This document shows, piece after piece, positions 53,416 through 61,954 of a DNA stretch of 64,000 bases. The notes under the pieces are model-generated. The model worked only from the letters and a program-made list of their open reading frames with translations. It had not been told where the DNA came from and did no database searches. Positions within the stretch are counted from its first letter, which is position 1, and every line of letters starts with the position of its first letter. Position numbers and translations under genes: made by a program. Source of the DNA: JAMHWF01 sp035911095 (GTDB lineage Bacteria > Pseudomonadota > Gammaproteobacteria > Burkholderiales > Burkholderiaceae_C); NCBI GenBank assembly GCA_035911095.1, contig JAMHWF010000128.1, positions 1 to 64,000 on the forward strand, read 5' to 3'.

Positions 53416-54453
53416 TCAGGCGGCGGCGCGCTCCAGGCGGTCGCGCACGCCGTCCCAGGCCGGCGCGTCGGGCGGCGCCTCGACCCATATCAAGGCAGTG
53501 TGGTCGCGATCGAGTTCGTGCAGTGCGGCGAACAGGTCGTGAGCGGCCGCGGCGGCATCTGCAGGCATCTGCCGCCGCCGCACGCCGGCGGGTGCGTCGA
53601 CGGTGCGGGAATATAGCGCCAGCGTCGCGAGGGCGCGGCTGTCGGGGCCGAGCACCTCCAGTGCGGTGCGCAGCATCGGCGCGGACATCAGGCGCAGCCG
53701 CGCCCGCGGCGCGTAGTGCGAGGCGAGCGTGCCGGAGGCGCGCGGTGCTTGGGCGTCGGGCGCTCGCAGCGCCTCGCCCGCGGCCGCTTCGAGCTCCGCG
53801 GCGCCGATCTGGCCCGGGCGCAACAACACCGGGTGCCCGCGGCTGCAGTCGACGATCGCCGACTCGATGCCGACCTCGCAGGCACCGCCATCGAGCACCG
53901 GCAGCGCCGCGCCGAAGGCCTGGGCGACATGCGCGGCCTCGGTGGGGCTGAGGCTGCCGAAGCGGTTCGCGCTCGGCGCCGCGATGCCCGCCACACCGAG
54001 CGCCCTGGCCCCTTCGAGCAGCGCACGCGCCACCGGATGGGACGGGCAGCGCAGGCCCACGCTCGACTGGCCGCCGGCGGCCGCGCGGGCGACTTCGGGG
54101 CGGCGCGGCACGATCACCGTCAGCGGGCCGGGCCAGAAGGCCTCGACGAGCCGCGCGGCCAGCGCCGGCATCGACGCGGCGAAGGCCTCGGCCTGCGCTT
54201 GGTCGGCCACGTGGACGATCAGCGGATGGTTTGCCGGCCGGCCCTTGGCCTCGAACAGGCGACCGACCGCGGCTTCGTCGTCGGCGCGGGCGCCGAGGCC
54301 GTAGACGGTCTCGGTCGGGAAGGCGACGAGACCGCCTCGCGCCAGTTCGCGCGCCGCGCGCGCGACGATCGCGGGATCGTGGCCGTCGAGGACACCGGCG
54401 AGAGTCGTGTCATCGGCGGGCGTCTCACCCGTCGACCGCGGATCCGCAGCCAC
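53416..54453 (-). CDS. sua5: L-threonylcarbamoyladenylate synthase (Sua5)
   Basis: Makes threonylcarbamoyl-AMP for the t6A37 tRNA modification completed with TsaB and TsaD. 345 residues from a GTG at 54453. The YrdC domain has GLVAFPTETVYGLGARADDE, KGRPANHPLIVHV, FWPGPLTVIVPR and VGLRCPSHP. The Sua5 C-terminal domain starts near SGTLASHYAPRARLRLM. That makes it the long Sua5 type rather than TsaC. It follows purK after 7 bases, so purE-purK-sua5 is a likely operon. No Shine-Dalgarno is visible for the GTG. Confidence 0.93.
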   Translation of the reverse strand: MAADPRSTGETPADDTTLAGVLDGHDPAIVARAARELARGGLVAFPTETVYGLGARADDEAAVGRLFEAKGRPANHPLIVHVADQAQAEAFAASMPALAARLVEAFWPGPLTVIVPRRPEVARAAAGGQSSVGLRCPSHPVARALLEGARALGVAGIAAPSANRFGSLSPTEAAHVAQAFGAALPVLDGGACEVGIESAIVDCSRGHPVLLRPGQIGAAELEAAAGEALRAPDAQAPRASGTLASHYAPRARLRLMSAPMLRTALEVLGPDSRALATLALYSRTVDAPAGVRRRQMPADAAAAAHDLFAALHELDRDHTALIWVEAPPDAPAWDGVRDRLERAAA

Positions 54454-54460
54454 TGTGAGG

Positions 54461-55654
54461 TCAGGCCGCCGGCAGGCCGATGCGCCGTGCGACCTGGGCG
54501 GCGACCGACGCGGCCTGCGCCGCATCGGCGGCGGTGACGGTCAGGTGCCCCATCTTGCGGCCACGCTTCGGGATCTCCTTGCCGTACAGGTGCAGGTGCA
54601 CGCCGGGCAGCGCGAGCACCTCGTCCCAGGGCGGGGTGCGCGGCGCGCCGTGGGCATCGAACCAGAGGTCGCCGAGCAGGTTGAGCATCACGCAGGGGGA
54701 ATGCAGGCGCGGCGCGGCCAGCGGCAGGCCGGCCAGGGTGCGCACCTGCAGGTCGAACTGCGACACGTCGCAGGCGTCGATCGAGTAGTGACCGGAGTTG
54801 TGGGGCCGCGGGGCCATCTCGTTGGCCACCAGGCGCGCGCCGCGCACCGGGTCGTCGACGACGAAGAACTCGACGCAGAGCACGCCGACGTAGTCCATCG
54901 CCGCCGCCAGACGCTGCGCTGCATCGACGGCCTCGTCCTGCAGCACCGGCTCGATGCCGACGGCCGGCACCTCGGTGCGGGCGAGCACGCCGTCGCGGTG
55001 CCAGTTGCGCTGCACCGGCAGGTGCACGGTGCGGCCGGCGCGGTCGCGGGCGACGATCACGCTCAGCTCGGCCCGCAGCGGCAGGCGTGCCTCGAGCACG
55101 CAGCGCACGCGCCCGAGCTGATCCCAGGCCGGCGCAAGCGCGCGGCGGTCCTCGACGCTCGCCTGGCCCTTGCCGTCGTAGCCGAGGCTGGCCGTCTTCA
55201 GGATGCCGGGCAGCAGGTTGTCGCAGACCGACTGGAACACGCGGTCGCTGTCGACCAGCGCATGCGGCGCGCAGGGCACGGCACTGTGGTCGAAGCTGGC
55301 CTTCTCGGCGGCGCGGTCCTGGCAGATCGCGACCGCCTCCGGGTCGGGCGCCAGAGGACAGGACGCCGCCAGGTGGCGCAGCGAATCCGCGGGCACGTTC
55401 TCGAACTCGGTGGTGATGGCGTCGCTGAGGCGGGCGAGTTCGTCCAGGCCGGCCTCGTCGTCGAACTTGGCGCGCACGTGGTGGTGCGCGATGAGACCCG
55501 CTGGGCTGGTCGGATCCGGGTCGAGCACCGCGGTCAGGTAGCCCATGCGCTGCGCCGCGTGGACGAACATGCGGCCGAGCTGGCCGCCGCCCATCACGCC
55601 CAGCGTCGCGCCCGGTGCAAGGGGCGTCGCCGCGTCGCTCTCGTTGCGGGTCAC
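54461..55654 (-). CDS. purK: N5-carboxyaminoimidazole ribonucleotide synthase
   Basis: ATP-grasp enzyme that carboxylates AIR to N5-CAIR in purine synthesis, the step before PurE. 397 residues from a GTG. LGVMGGGQLGRMFVHAAQRMGY, ITTEFENVPADSLRHLA and SLGYDGKGQ are present, as are EFFV and NEMAPRPHNSGHYSIDAC, the PurK signature. It lies 79 bases after purE and 7 before sua5 on the same strand. Confidence 0.97.
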   Translation of the reverse strand: MTRNESDAATPLAPGATLGVMGGGQLGRMFVHAAQRMGYLTAVLDPDPTSPAGLIAHHHVRAKFDDEAGLDELARLSDAITTEFENVPADSLRHLAASCPLAPDPEAVAICQDRAAEKASFDHSAVPCAPHALVDSDRVFQSVCDNLLPGILKTASLGYDGKGQASVEDRRALAPAWDQLGRVRCVLEARLPLRAELSVIVARDRAGRTVHLPVQRNWHRDGVLARTEVPAVGIEPVLQDEAVDAAQRLAAAMDYVGVLCVEFFVVDDPVRGARLVANEMAPRPHNSGHYSIDACDVSQFDLQVRTLAGLPLAAPRLHSPCVMLNLLGDLWFDAHGAPRTPPWDEVLALPGVHLHLYGKEIPKRGRKMGHLTVTAADAAQAASVAAQVARRIGLPAA

Positions 55655-55733
55655 TGGCAGGCCCTCCGGTCGCCGCGTGGCGCTGTGCCCGCAGGAGGCG
55701 GCGTGCGCCCTGCGGGTGTCCGCACGGGAGCGC

Positions 55734-56243
55734 TCATCGCAGCTCCCCCGTCATTGCACGCGCGGCTTCGGTCTGGCGCGCGCGGAACTCACCGAGGCGG
55801 ACCTGCAGCGCCGGGTCGCCGAGCGCCAGCATCGCGACGGCAAACAGCGCCGCGTTGGCGGCACCGGCCGTGCCGATCGCAAAGGTCGCGACCGGCACGC
55901 CCTTGGGCATCTGGACAATCGAGTGCAGCGAATCGACGCCCTGCAGATGGCGGCTCGCAACCGGCACGCCGAGCACCGGCACGGTGGTCTTGGCAGCCAG
56001 CATTCCCGGCAGGTGCGCGGCACCGCCGGCACCCGCGATGATGGCCACCAGGCCACGCCCCAGCGCGGCCTCGGCGTAGGCAAACATCTCGTCTGGCATG
56101 CGATGGGCCGAGAGCACGCGCGCCTCATGGGCGATACCGAACTCGGCGAGAATCCCGGTTGCGTGCCGCAGGGTGTCCCAGTCGCTGCTGGACCCCATGA
56201 CGACACCGACCTTCACGCCCTCGGTGGCGCTGGACTGCTGCAA
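55734..56243 (-). CDS. purE: N5-carboxyaminoimidazole ribonucleotide mutase
   Basis: Converts N5-CAIR to CAIR. About 169 residues. I place the start at the TTG at 56243 because GGAG lies 7 bases upstream and conservation starts a few residues on. VKVGVVMGSSSDWDTLRHA, EARVLSAHRMPDEMFAYAE and IIAGAGGAAHLPGMLAAKTTVPVLGVP with SLLSIVQMP-type sequence are the PurE core. TACAAT at 56274-56279 on the minus strand is a good -10 with a leader of about 24 bases. First gene of purE-purK-sua5. Confidence 0.95.
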   Translation of the reverse strand: MQQSSATEGVKVGVVMGSSSDWDTLRHATGILAEFGIAHEARVLSAHRMPDEMFAYAEAALGRGLVAIIAGAGGAAHLPGMLAAKTTVPVLGVPVASRHLQGVDSLHSIVQMPKGVPVATFAIGTAGAANAALFAVAMLALGDPALQVRLGEFRARQTEAARAMTGELR

Positions 56244-56273
56244 GACTTTGCTCCGGCTGCTGGCGGGCCTTGA

Positions 56274-56279
56274 ATTGTA
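56274..56279 (-). promoter_or_regulatory. -10 of the purE-purK-sua5 operon
   Basis: TACAAT on the minus strand would start transcription near 56267, 24 bases before the TTG start and just ahead of its GGAG ribosome site. The gene is therefore leadered, unlike the leaderless set. Confidence 0.55.
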
Positions 56280-56341
56280 GGTGGCTGCCTGCCACTTCCC
56301 GTCTCCGCCCGCGCCCACCCACCGACCCTGCTTCGCCCGAC

Positions 56342-57289
56342 ATGATCGACATCACCGTACAGAACCTCGAATCCGAGCTGATCGAAGCCTCGATGCACCA
56401 GCCGGTGCTGCTCGACATCTGGGCGCCGTGGTGCGGCCCGTGCAAGTCGCTCGGCCCCGTCCTGGAGAAGCTGGAGACGGACTATGCGGGCCGTTTCGTT
56501 CTCGGGAAGCTCAATGCCGACGAGCAGCCTGAGATCGCCGGCCAGCTGAGCCAGATGTTCGGCGTGCGCTCGATCCCGCTGTGTGTGCTGTTCAAGGACG
56601 GGCAGCCGATCGACGGTTTCGTCGGCGCGCTGCCCGAGAAGCAGATCCGCCAGTTCCTGGACAAGCACGTGCCGAGCGTCGAGGCGATGTCGGCGGAAGA
56701 GGACATCCAGGAAGCCGAGGCGCTGCTCGCCGAAGGCGATACCGAAAGCGCGCTCGACCGTCTGCAGGCCGCGGTGGCGGTCGACCCGTCGAACGACGGG
56801 GCGCGCTACGACTACCTGCACGCGCTGCTAGGCGCAGGGCATGTTGCCGAAGCGCGCAGCGCGTTCGACCCGGTTGCCTCCAAGGTCATGCTCGACGCCC
56901 GTTTTGCCGCCACCGAGCACTGGCTGAAGGCTTGCGAAGCCGCTCCGGGCCTGCCTACCGTCGAGACCCTCGAGGGTGCGCTGGCCAAGAACAAGCGTGA
57001 CTTCGAGGCGCGCTTCGCGCTCGCCCAGCATCACTTCGCGGCGCAAAGGTTCACCGAGGCGATGGACGAGCTGCTCGAGATCATCATGCGCGACAAGTCC
57101 TGGAAGGACGAGCTTGCGCGCAAGACCTATGTCGCCGTGCTCGAGTTGATGAACAAGTCAACGGCAACCCGGGCTGCCGCGGCGCCGGCAGCGGCCGGCG
57201 CACTCGAGATTGCGGGCAAGGCCGCAGTGGTCAGCGCCAATCCGGTGCTCGATCAATACCGGCGCAAGCTGAGCATGGCCTTGTTCTGA
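56342..57289 (+). CDS. Thioredoxin with TPR region (CnoX/YbbN-like)
   Basis: 315 residues. The thioredoxin domain (1-110) has W30CGPC34, so the redox Cys pair is present, unlike E. coli CnoX. IPLCVLFKDGQPIDGFVGALPE contains the cis-Pro region. Residues 118-290 form TPR-like helices (EAEALLAEGDTESALDRLQAAVAVDPSND, DFEARFALAQHHFAAQRFTEAMDELLEI). CnoX proteins act as chaperedoxins that protect proteins during oxidative stress and hand them to chaperones. The start is the ATG at 56342. Its last 37 bases overlap the 3' end of the convergent TPR protein gene. Confidence 0.9.
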   Translation: MIDITVQNLESELIEASMHQPVLLDIWAPWCGPCKSLGPVLEKLETDYAGRFVLGKLNADEQPEIAGQLSQMFGVRSIPLCVLFKDGQPIDGFVGALPEKQIRQFLDKHVPSVEAMSAEEDIQEAEALLAEGDTESALDRLQAAVAVDPSNDGARYDYLHALLGAGHVAEARSAFDPVASKVMLDARFAATEHWLKACEAAPGLPTVETLEGALAKNKRDFEARFALAQHHFAAQRFTEAMDELLEIIMRDKSWKDELARKTYVAVLELMNKSTATRAAAAPAAAGALEIAGKAAVVSANPVLDQYRRKLSMALF

Positions 57290-58452
57290 GGCGGGCGGGC
57301 TGCGGGCAGCGCCGCATTGCGGCCTTCCGCACGCAAGCCAGGCACCTGGGCCAGCGAGCTGTCCAGCAGCGTGATCAGGCGCGCCTGCGACTCCCGCAGC
57401 AGCTGTACGTTCTCCTGCGCCTGGGTGGCGTGCGCCTCGGCGGGTTCAGGCATGTCGAGCGCACGGAAGACCGCGGCCAGCCGGCCATGGGCGATCGCAC
57501 GGTCCTCGGCCTCGCAGTCAGCGCCGAAAGCCGCCTCCGCAACCTGTGCGTCACCCAGCGCGGCTTCGGGCCGGCCCAGGCGCACATGGCACCACGCCGT
57601 ATCTGCACGGAACACCGGCAGCATGTAGTCCATGCCCTCGCCGATGGCAACGGGGATCTGCTCTTCATAGAGCTTCAGCGCCGCATCGAAGTCCCCCTGC
57701 AGCATCGACAGCTGGGCGCGCAGGAGCGGCATCAGCGAGCGCTGCGAGGTCTTGCCGACATGCGCGTCGAAGTGACCGGAGGATTCGGCCCCCAGCATCA
57801 GCTGGCGCAGTTGCGTTCCGTCGGGCACCCGGTTCTCGTCGCCGAAGATCGCCGCGACCCGGGCCTGGTTGCCGCCAATCCAGGCGCGGTTGAGCATCAT
57901 CGCGCTGATGCCGATCTGGTCACCCTCGCTCATCGCATGCCCGCGCGCCTTCACGTACCAAGCCTGGGCGAGGTCGAGCCGCCCGCTCCAGTGATAGGCG
58001 CTCGCGACGACCAGGCAGGCCCGCGAGCGCGCCGCGTGGTGATCGTCTGCCGCTTCCTGCAAGGCCTCGGCGACATGGCGCGCGAGGCTCTGCATGTCGC
58101 CGTAGAGGTAGTCGAGGTGCGCCATCCAGGCGGCACTCAACGCGATCAGCGGGCGCAGCCGAGCGGCCGCGCTGAGCGCGTAGGCGCGACGAATGCGGTC
58201 ACGCGCCACGGCCGCGTAATGGCTGTGGTGCTCGATCAAGCCCTCGGCCAGGCATATCCAGGCCGCCACCGCCGGATGCGGGGCCGTGTCCTGTACCGAA
58301 CGCACGTCAAGCAGCGCGCTTCGAGCGGCGTCGAACTGGCCCTGACGTCCAAGCCAGCTGGCGCGCTCGGCGCGCAGACAGCCGGCATCCACCGGGCTCT
58401 TCGCGGAGGCGATCGCGGCGTCAAGCCGCTGCAGTGCTCGCAAGGGGATCAT
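57253..58452 (-). CDS. TPR-like helical protein coupled to purC
   Basis: 399 residues from the ATG at 58452. I do not recognise a family with confidence. Helical pairs of TPR/MalT type run through most of it: AERASWLGRQGQFDAARSALLDV, ACLVVASAYHWSGRLDLAQAWYVKARGHAM, LRAQLSMLQGDFDAALKLYEEQIP and TAWCHVRLGRPEAALGDAQVAEAAFG. No signal peptide or output domain is seen. Such repeats form the sensor half of some diguanylate cyclases, so a lost output domain is possible. Its start overlaps the purC stop by four bases (ATGA), implying co-translation. The 3' end overlaps the CnoX-like gene. Confidence 0.78.
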   Translation of the reverse strand: MIPLRALQRLDAAIASAKSPVDAGCLRAERASWLGRQGQFDAARSALLDVRSVQDTAPHPAVAAWICLAEGLIEHHSHYAAVARDRIRRAYALSAAARLRPLIALSAAWMAHLDYLYGDMQSLARHVAEALQEAADDHHAARSRACLVVASAYHWSGRLDLAQAWYVKARGHAMSEGDQIGISAMMLNRAWIGGNQARVAAIFGDENRVPDGTQLRQLMLGAESSGHFDAHVGKTSQRSLMPLLRAQLSMLQGDFDAALKLYEEQIPVAIGEGMDYMLPVFRADTAWCHVRLGRPEAALGDAQVAEAAFGADCEAEDRAIAHGRLAAVFRALDMPEPAEAHATQAQENVQLLRESQARLITLLDSSLAQVPGLRAEGRNAALPAARPPQNKAMLSLRRY

Positions 58453-59378
58453 GCGGTAAGCCTTTCCAGTGCTTCTAGGTACTTGGCTGCGGTGCCGGCC
58501 ACGACATCGGGCGGCAATGGGGGAGAGGGGGCGCGCTTGTTCCACGGCTCGCCGTCGATGCGGACCTGCTCGAGCCAGTCGCGCACGAACTGCTTGTCGT
58601 AGCTGGGCGGGTTGAGGCCGGCGGCAAAGGCTGCCTCGTACCCTTCGACGGGCCAGTAGCGCGAGGAGTCCGGCGTCAGCACCTCGTCCATCAGCGTCAA
58701 CGTGCCGTCCGCGTCGAGCCCGAACTCGAACTTGGTGTCAGCAATGACGAGGCCCCGGCTCAGCGCATAGGCTGCCGCTCGCTTGTAGAGGCGGATCGCG
58801 ACGTCGCGCACTTGCTCGGCGCGCGATTCGCCGACGATCTCGACCATGCGCGAGAAGTCGATGTTCTCGTCGTGCTCGCCGAGCTCGGCCTTGGTCGCGG
58901 GCGTGAAGATCGGCTCCGGCAGGCGGCTCGCATTGCGCAGCCCCGCCGGCAGCACGACGCCGCAGACCGCACCGTTGCGCCGGTACTCCGCCCAGCCACT
59001 GCCCGCGAGGTAGCCGCGCACCACGGCTTCGACGGGCAGCGGCCGCAGTCGCTTGACCAGCATCGATCTTCCGCGGATCTGCTCGCGTTCATCCACTGCC
59101 ACCACCGACAGCGGATCGTCGCCGGTCAGGTGGTTCGGTGCGATGTCGGCAAGGCGCTCGAACCAGAACAGCGCCATCCGCGTGAGCAAGGCCCCCTTGC
59201 CCGGAATCGGCTCGCCCATCACGACGTCGAACGCCGAAAGGCGGTCGCTCGCCACCATCAACAATCGATCCGACCCGACCGCATAGTTGTCGCGGACCTT
59301 GCCGCGGGCCAGCAACGGCAGCGAGCGAAGGTGGCTCTCATACAGGGCATCTGCAGCAATTGGGTTCGACATGCTCAT
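58449..59378 (-). CDS. purC: SAICAR synthase
   Basis: Joins aspartate to CAIR using ATP in purine synthesis. 309 residues, the long type found in many proteobacteria and fungi. LLARGKVRDNYAVGSDRLLMVASDRLSAFDV, EAVVRGYLAGSGWAEYR, GLVIADTKFEFGLDADG and DEVLTPDSSRYW are diagnostic. A second ATG two codons on (59372) is an alternative start. It follows the class II aldolase gene after a strong terminator, so it probably has its own promoter. The TPR gene is coupled behind it. Confidence 0.97.
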   Translation of the reverse strand: MSMSNPIAADALYESHLRSLPLLARGKVRDNYAVGSDRLLMVASDRLSAFDVVMGEPIPGKGALLTRMALFWFERLADIAPNHLTGDDPLSVVAVDEREQIRGRSMLVKRLRPLPVEAVVRGYLAGSGWAEYRRNGAVCGVVLPAGLRNASRLPEPIFTPATKAELGEHDENIDFSRMVEIVGESRAEQVRDVAIRLYKRAAAYALSRGLVIADTKFEFGLDADGTLTLMDEVLTPDSSRYWPVEGYEAAFAAGLNPPSYDKQFVRDWLEQVRIDGEPWNKRAPSPPLPPDVVAGTAAKYLEALERLTA

Positions 59379-59400
59379 GTGGGCGTGAAAGTCAAGAAGA

Positions 59401-59420
59401 TTCTAGGCGGGCCCCTAGAA
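59401..59420. repeat. Inverted repeat in the purC leader
   Basis: TTCTAGG and CCTAGAA are perfect 7-bp arms around CGGGCC, about 22 bases before the purC ATG. It could be an operator or a leader hairpin. No known purine riboswitch is recognised. Confidence 0.4.
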
Positions 59421-59497
59421 CGGTCATCGTGCCGTTCGATGATCATCCCCCTGACCGCGAGGTCCCGCCGATCCGGGCGCAACGAGGCCCAGAAGCG

Positions 59498-59524
59498 CAA
59501 GAGCCCGGCAGTGCCGGGCTCTTG
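59498..59524 (-). terminator. Rho-independent-type terminator of the aldolase gene
   Basis: CAAGAGCCCGGCA and TGCCGGGCTCTTG are perfect 13-bp complementary arms with one central base, so the real loop is three to five bases. It lies 41 bases beyond the aldolase stop. The stem begins with a short A/T stretch on each side (AAGA/TCTT), so it could work in both directions. Confidence 0.75.
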
Positions 59525-59564
59525 ATGTCGAGGAGCGTTGACGCCTCCTCGCGTCACACCTGCG

Positions 59565-60629
59565 TCAGTTGACGGTCTGCGCGAGCGCTCCGCTCGTGTA
59601 CTGCTGGGCCACCACCTTCAAGCTCTGCGGCTTGATCTTGCCGGCCTGGCCCTCGCAGCCGAACTCGACGTAGCGCTGACGGCAGATCTGCTTGGCGGCC
59701 TCGCGCGCCGGCTTGAGGTACTCGCGGGGATCGAACTTCTCGGGGTTCTCGGCGAAGAACCTGCGGATCGCGGCCGTCATCGCCAGGCGGATGTCGGTGT
59801 CGATGTTGATCTTGCGAACCCCGAACTTGATCGCTTCCTGGATCTCGCTTACCGGCACGCCGTAGGTTTCCTTCATGTTGCCGCCGTACTTGCGGATCTC
59901 GGCGAGCAGGTCTTGCGGCACGCTCGACGAACCGTGCATCACGAGGTGGGTGTTCGGGATGCGGCGGTTGATCTCCTTGATGCGGTCGATCGCCAGGATG
60001 TCGCCGGTGGGCTTGCGAGTGAACTTGTAGGCGCCGTGGCTGGTACCGATCGCGATCGCGAGCGCGTCGAGCTGGGTCCTCTTGACGAAGTCGGCGGCCT
60101 GCTCGGGATCGGTGAGCAGTTGCTCGCGCGTCATCGTCGCGTCGGTGCCGTGGCCGTCTTCCTTGTCGCCCTTCATCGTTTCGAGCGAGCCGAGGCAGCC
60201 AAGCTCGCCCTCGACCGTGACGCCAAGCGCATGCGCCATGTCGACCACCTTCTTCGTGACGTCGACGTTGTAGTCGTAGCTGGCAATCGACTTGCCGTCC
60301 GCCTCGAGCGAGCCGTCCATCATCACCGAGCTGAAGCCGAGGTCGATCGCGCCCTTGCACACCTCGGGGCTCTGGCCGTGGTCCTGGTGCATCACCAGCG
60401 GCACGTCCGGCCACTGTTCGATTGCCGCCTGGATCAGGTGCTTGACGAAGGGTTCACCGGCGTACTTCCGGGCGCCGGCGCTGGCCTGCAGGATGACCGG
60501 CGCGCCGACTTCCGCCGCGGCGGTCATCACGGCCTGCACCTGCTCGAGGTTGTTGACGTTGAAGGCCGGGATGCCGTAGCCGTTTTCGGCCGCATGGTCC
60601 AGCAGTTGACGCATCGAGACGAGTGCCAT
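59565..60629 (-). CDS. fba: Fructose-bisphosphate aldolase, class II
   Basis: Zn-dependent cleavage of fructose 1,6-bisphosphate in glycolysis and gluconeogenesis. 354 residues from the ATG at 60629, preceded by AGAGGA. AFNVNNLEQVQAVMTAA, VPLVMHQDHGQSPEVCKGAIDLGFSSVMMDGSL (catalytic Asp and Zn His) and GELGCLGSLE are seen. GTSHGAYKF, LVMHGSSSVPQDLL and INIDTDIRLAMTA complete the class IIA/B long form. It lies with pyk and ilvA in one minus-strand stretch. Confidence 0.97.
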   Translation of the reverse strand: MALVSMRQLLDHAAENGYGIPAFNVNNLEQVQAVMTAAAEVGAPVILQASAGARKYAGEPFVKHLIQAAIEQWPDVPLVMHQDHGQSPEVCKGAIDLGFSSVMMDGSLEADGKSIASYDYNVDVTKKVVDMAHALGVTVEGELGCLGSLETMKGDKEDGHGTDATMTREQLLTDPEQAADFVKRTQLDALAIAIGTSHGAYKFTRKPTGDILAIDRIKEINRRIPNTHLVMHGSSSVPQDLLAEIRKYGGNMKETYGVPVSEIQEAIKFGVRKINIDTDIRLAMTAAIRRFFAENPEKFDPREYLKPAREAAKQICRQRYVEFGCEGQAGKIKPQSLKVVAQQYTSGALAQTVN

Positions 60630-60719
60630 GGGGGTCCTCTGGGAAGTTGAAACGAGCCGGTCCACGTGTCGCGTGGCAGGTGCCGGCAGGACGCCAGCAC
60701 GTGAATGCACGATTTTAGG

Positions 60720-61934
60720 TCAGCCGACCCGGACGACCCGATGCCCCCGGGCCCGCATCTCGGTGAGGATCTCGTCGACGTGCGCCAGCCCGCGCGTGTG
60801 GATCACCACCTCGATCTCGACGCGCTCGACCGACAGCGACGAAAACGCGCGCTGGTGGCGGATCTCCTCGATGTTGGCGCCCAGGCGGCCGAGGAGGGTC
60901 GTCACGTCGGCCAATGCGCCGGGCACGTCGCGCACGTCGAGCTGCAGACGCACCAGGCGGCCGGCGCGCACCATGCCGCGCTGGATGATCTCGGCCAGCA
61001 TCAGCGGCTCGATGTTGCCGCCAGACAGCACGAGCCCGACCTTGCGCCCTTCGAAGCGCTCGCGATGGCGCGTCACCGCGGCGAGGCCGACCGCGCCGGC
61101 ACCCTCTACGACCGTCTTCTCGATTTCGAGCAGGCTGACGATCGCCTTCTCGATGTCGCCTTCGTCGACGAGCACGATGTCGTCGACACAGCGCCGGATC
61201 ACCGCCAGCGGCAGTGCGCCCGGGGCCTTGACCCCGATCCCGTCGGCGATCGTCGCCGCGCCGCTGTCGCGCGCCTGGCCGTGCCAGTCTGCCCAGGCAG
61301 CGGGAAAGCGCTCGGTCTGGACGCCGATGACCTGTAGATCGGGACGCAGCGACTTCGCCGCCGTGGCCACGCCCGCGATCAGCCCGCCGCCGCCGATCGG
61401 CACGACGAGCGCATCGAGCGTCGGCGCGGCGCGCAGCATCTCGAGGCCGACCGTGCCCTGGCCGGCCATCACCGCCAGGTCGTCGTAGGGGTGCACCAGC
61501 GTCAGGTTGCGCTCGCGCGCCAGCGCCAAGCCGTAGGCACGGGCGTCGTCGAAGCTGTCGCCCTCGAGCACGACGGTGGCCCCGAACTCGCGCGTGCGCG
61601 CCACCTTCACCGGCGAGGCGAAGCGCGGCATCACGATCGTCGCGGCGATGCCCAGACGCTGCGCGTGGTAGGCCACCCCTTGCGCATGGTTGCCCGCCGA
61701 GACGGCCAGCACGCCGCGCGCGCACTCTTCAGCCGAGAGCTGCGCAATGCGGTTGAGTGCCCCGCGCTCCTTGAATGACGCCGTGAACTGCAGGTTCTCG
61801 AACTTGAGCCAGATCTCGCAGCCGGCGAGCTCGCTCAAGGTGCGCGACGGCAGGCAGGGCGTGTCGAGCACCTGGCCGCGCAAGCGCTCGGCCGCCTCGA
61901 GGACCAGCCCGGCATCGAACGCCGGCGTCTGCAT
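60720..61934 (-). CDS. ilvA: Threonine ammonia-lyase
   Basis: PLP enzyme that deaminates threonine to 2-oxobutanoate. 404 residues. The PLP Lys is K55 in FTASFKERGALNRI. SAGNHAQGVAYHA and the phosphate loop VPIGGGGLIAGVA follow. SLLEIEKTVVEGAGAVGLAA and LSGGNIEPLMLAEII come next. A single ACT domain (about 330-404: RLQLDVRDVPGALADVTTLLGRLGANIEEIRHQR) ends the protein. One ACT domain and this length fit the TdcB-like/serine-threonine type more than the two-ACT IlvA; the gene symbol is the common usage. It starts 20 bases after pyk. Confidence 0.92.
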   Translation of the reverse strand: MQTPAFDAGLVLEAAERLRGQVLDTPCLPSRTLSELAGCEIWLKFENLQFTASFKERGALNRIAQLSAEECARGVLAVSAGNHAQGVAYHAQRLGIAATIVMPRFASPVKVARTREFGATVVLEGDSFDDARAYGLALARERNLTLVHPYDDLAVMAGQGTVGLEMLRAAPTLDALVVPIGGGGLIAGVATAAKSLRPDLQVIGVQTERFPAAWADWHGQARDSGAATIADGIGVKAPGALPLAVIRRCVDDIVLVDEGDIEKAIVSLLEIEKTVVEGAGAVGLAAVTRHRERFEGRKVGLVLSGGNIEPLMLAEIIQRGMVRAGRLVRLQLDVRDVPGALADVTTLLGRLGANIEEIRHQRAFSSLSVERVEIEVVIHTRGLAHVDEILTEMRARGHRVVRVG

Positions 61935-61954
61935 CTGGGCCGTCCGCCGGCGCG

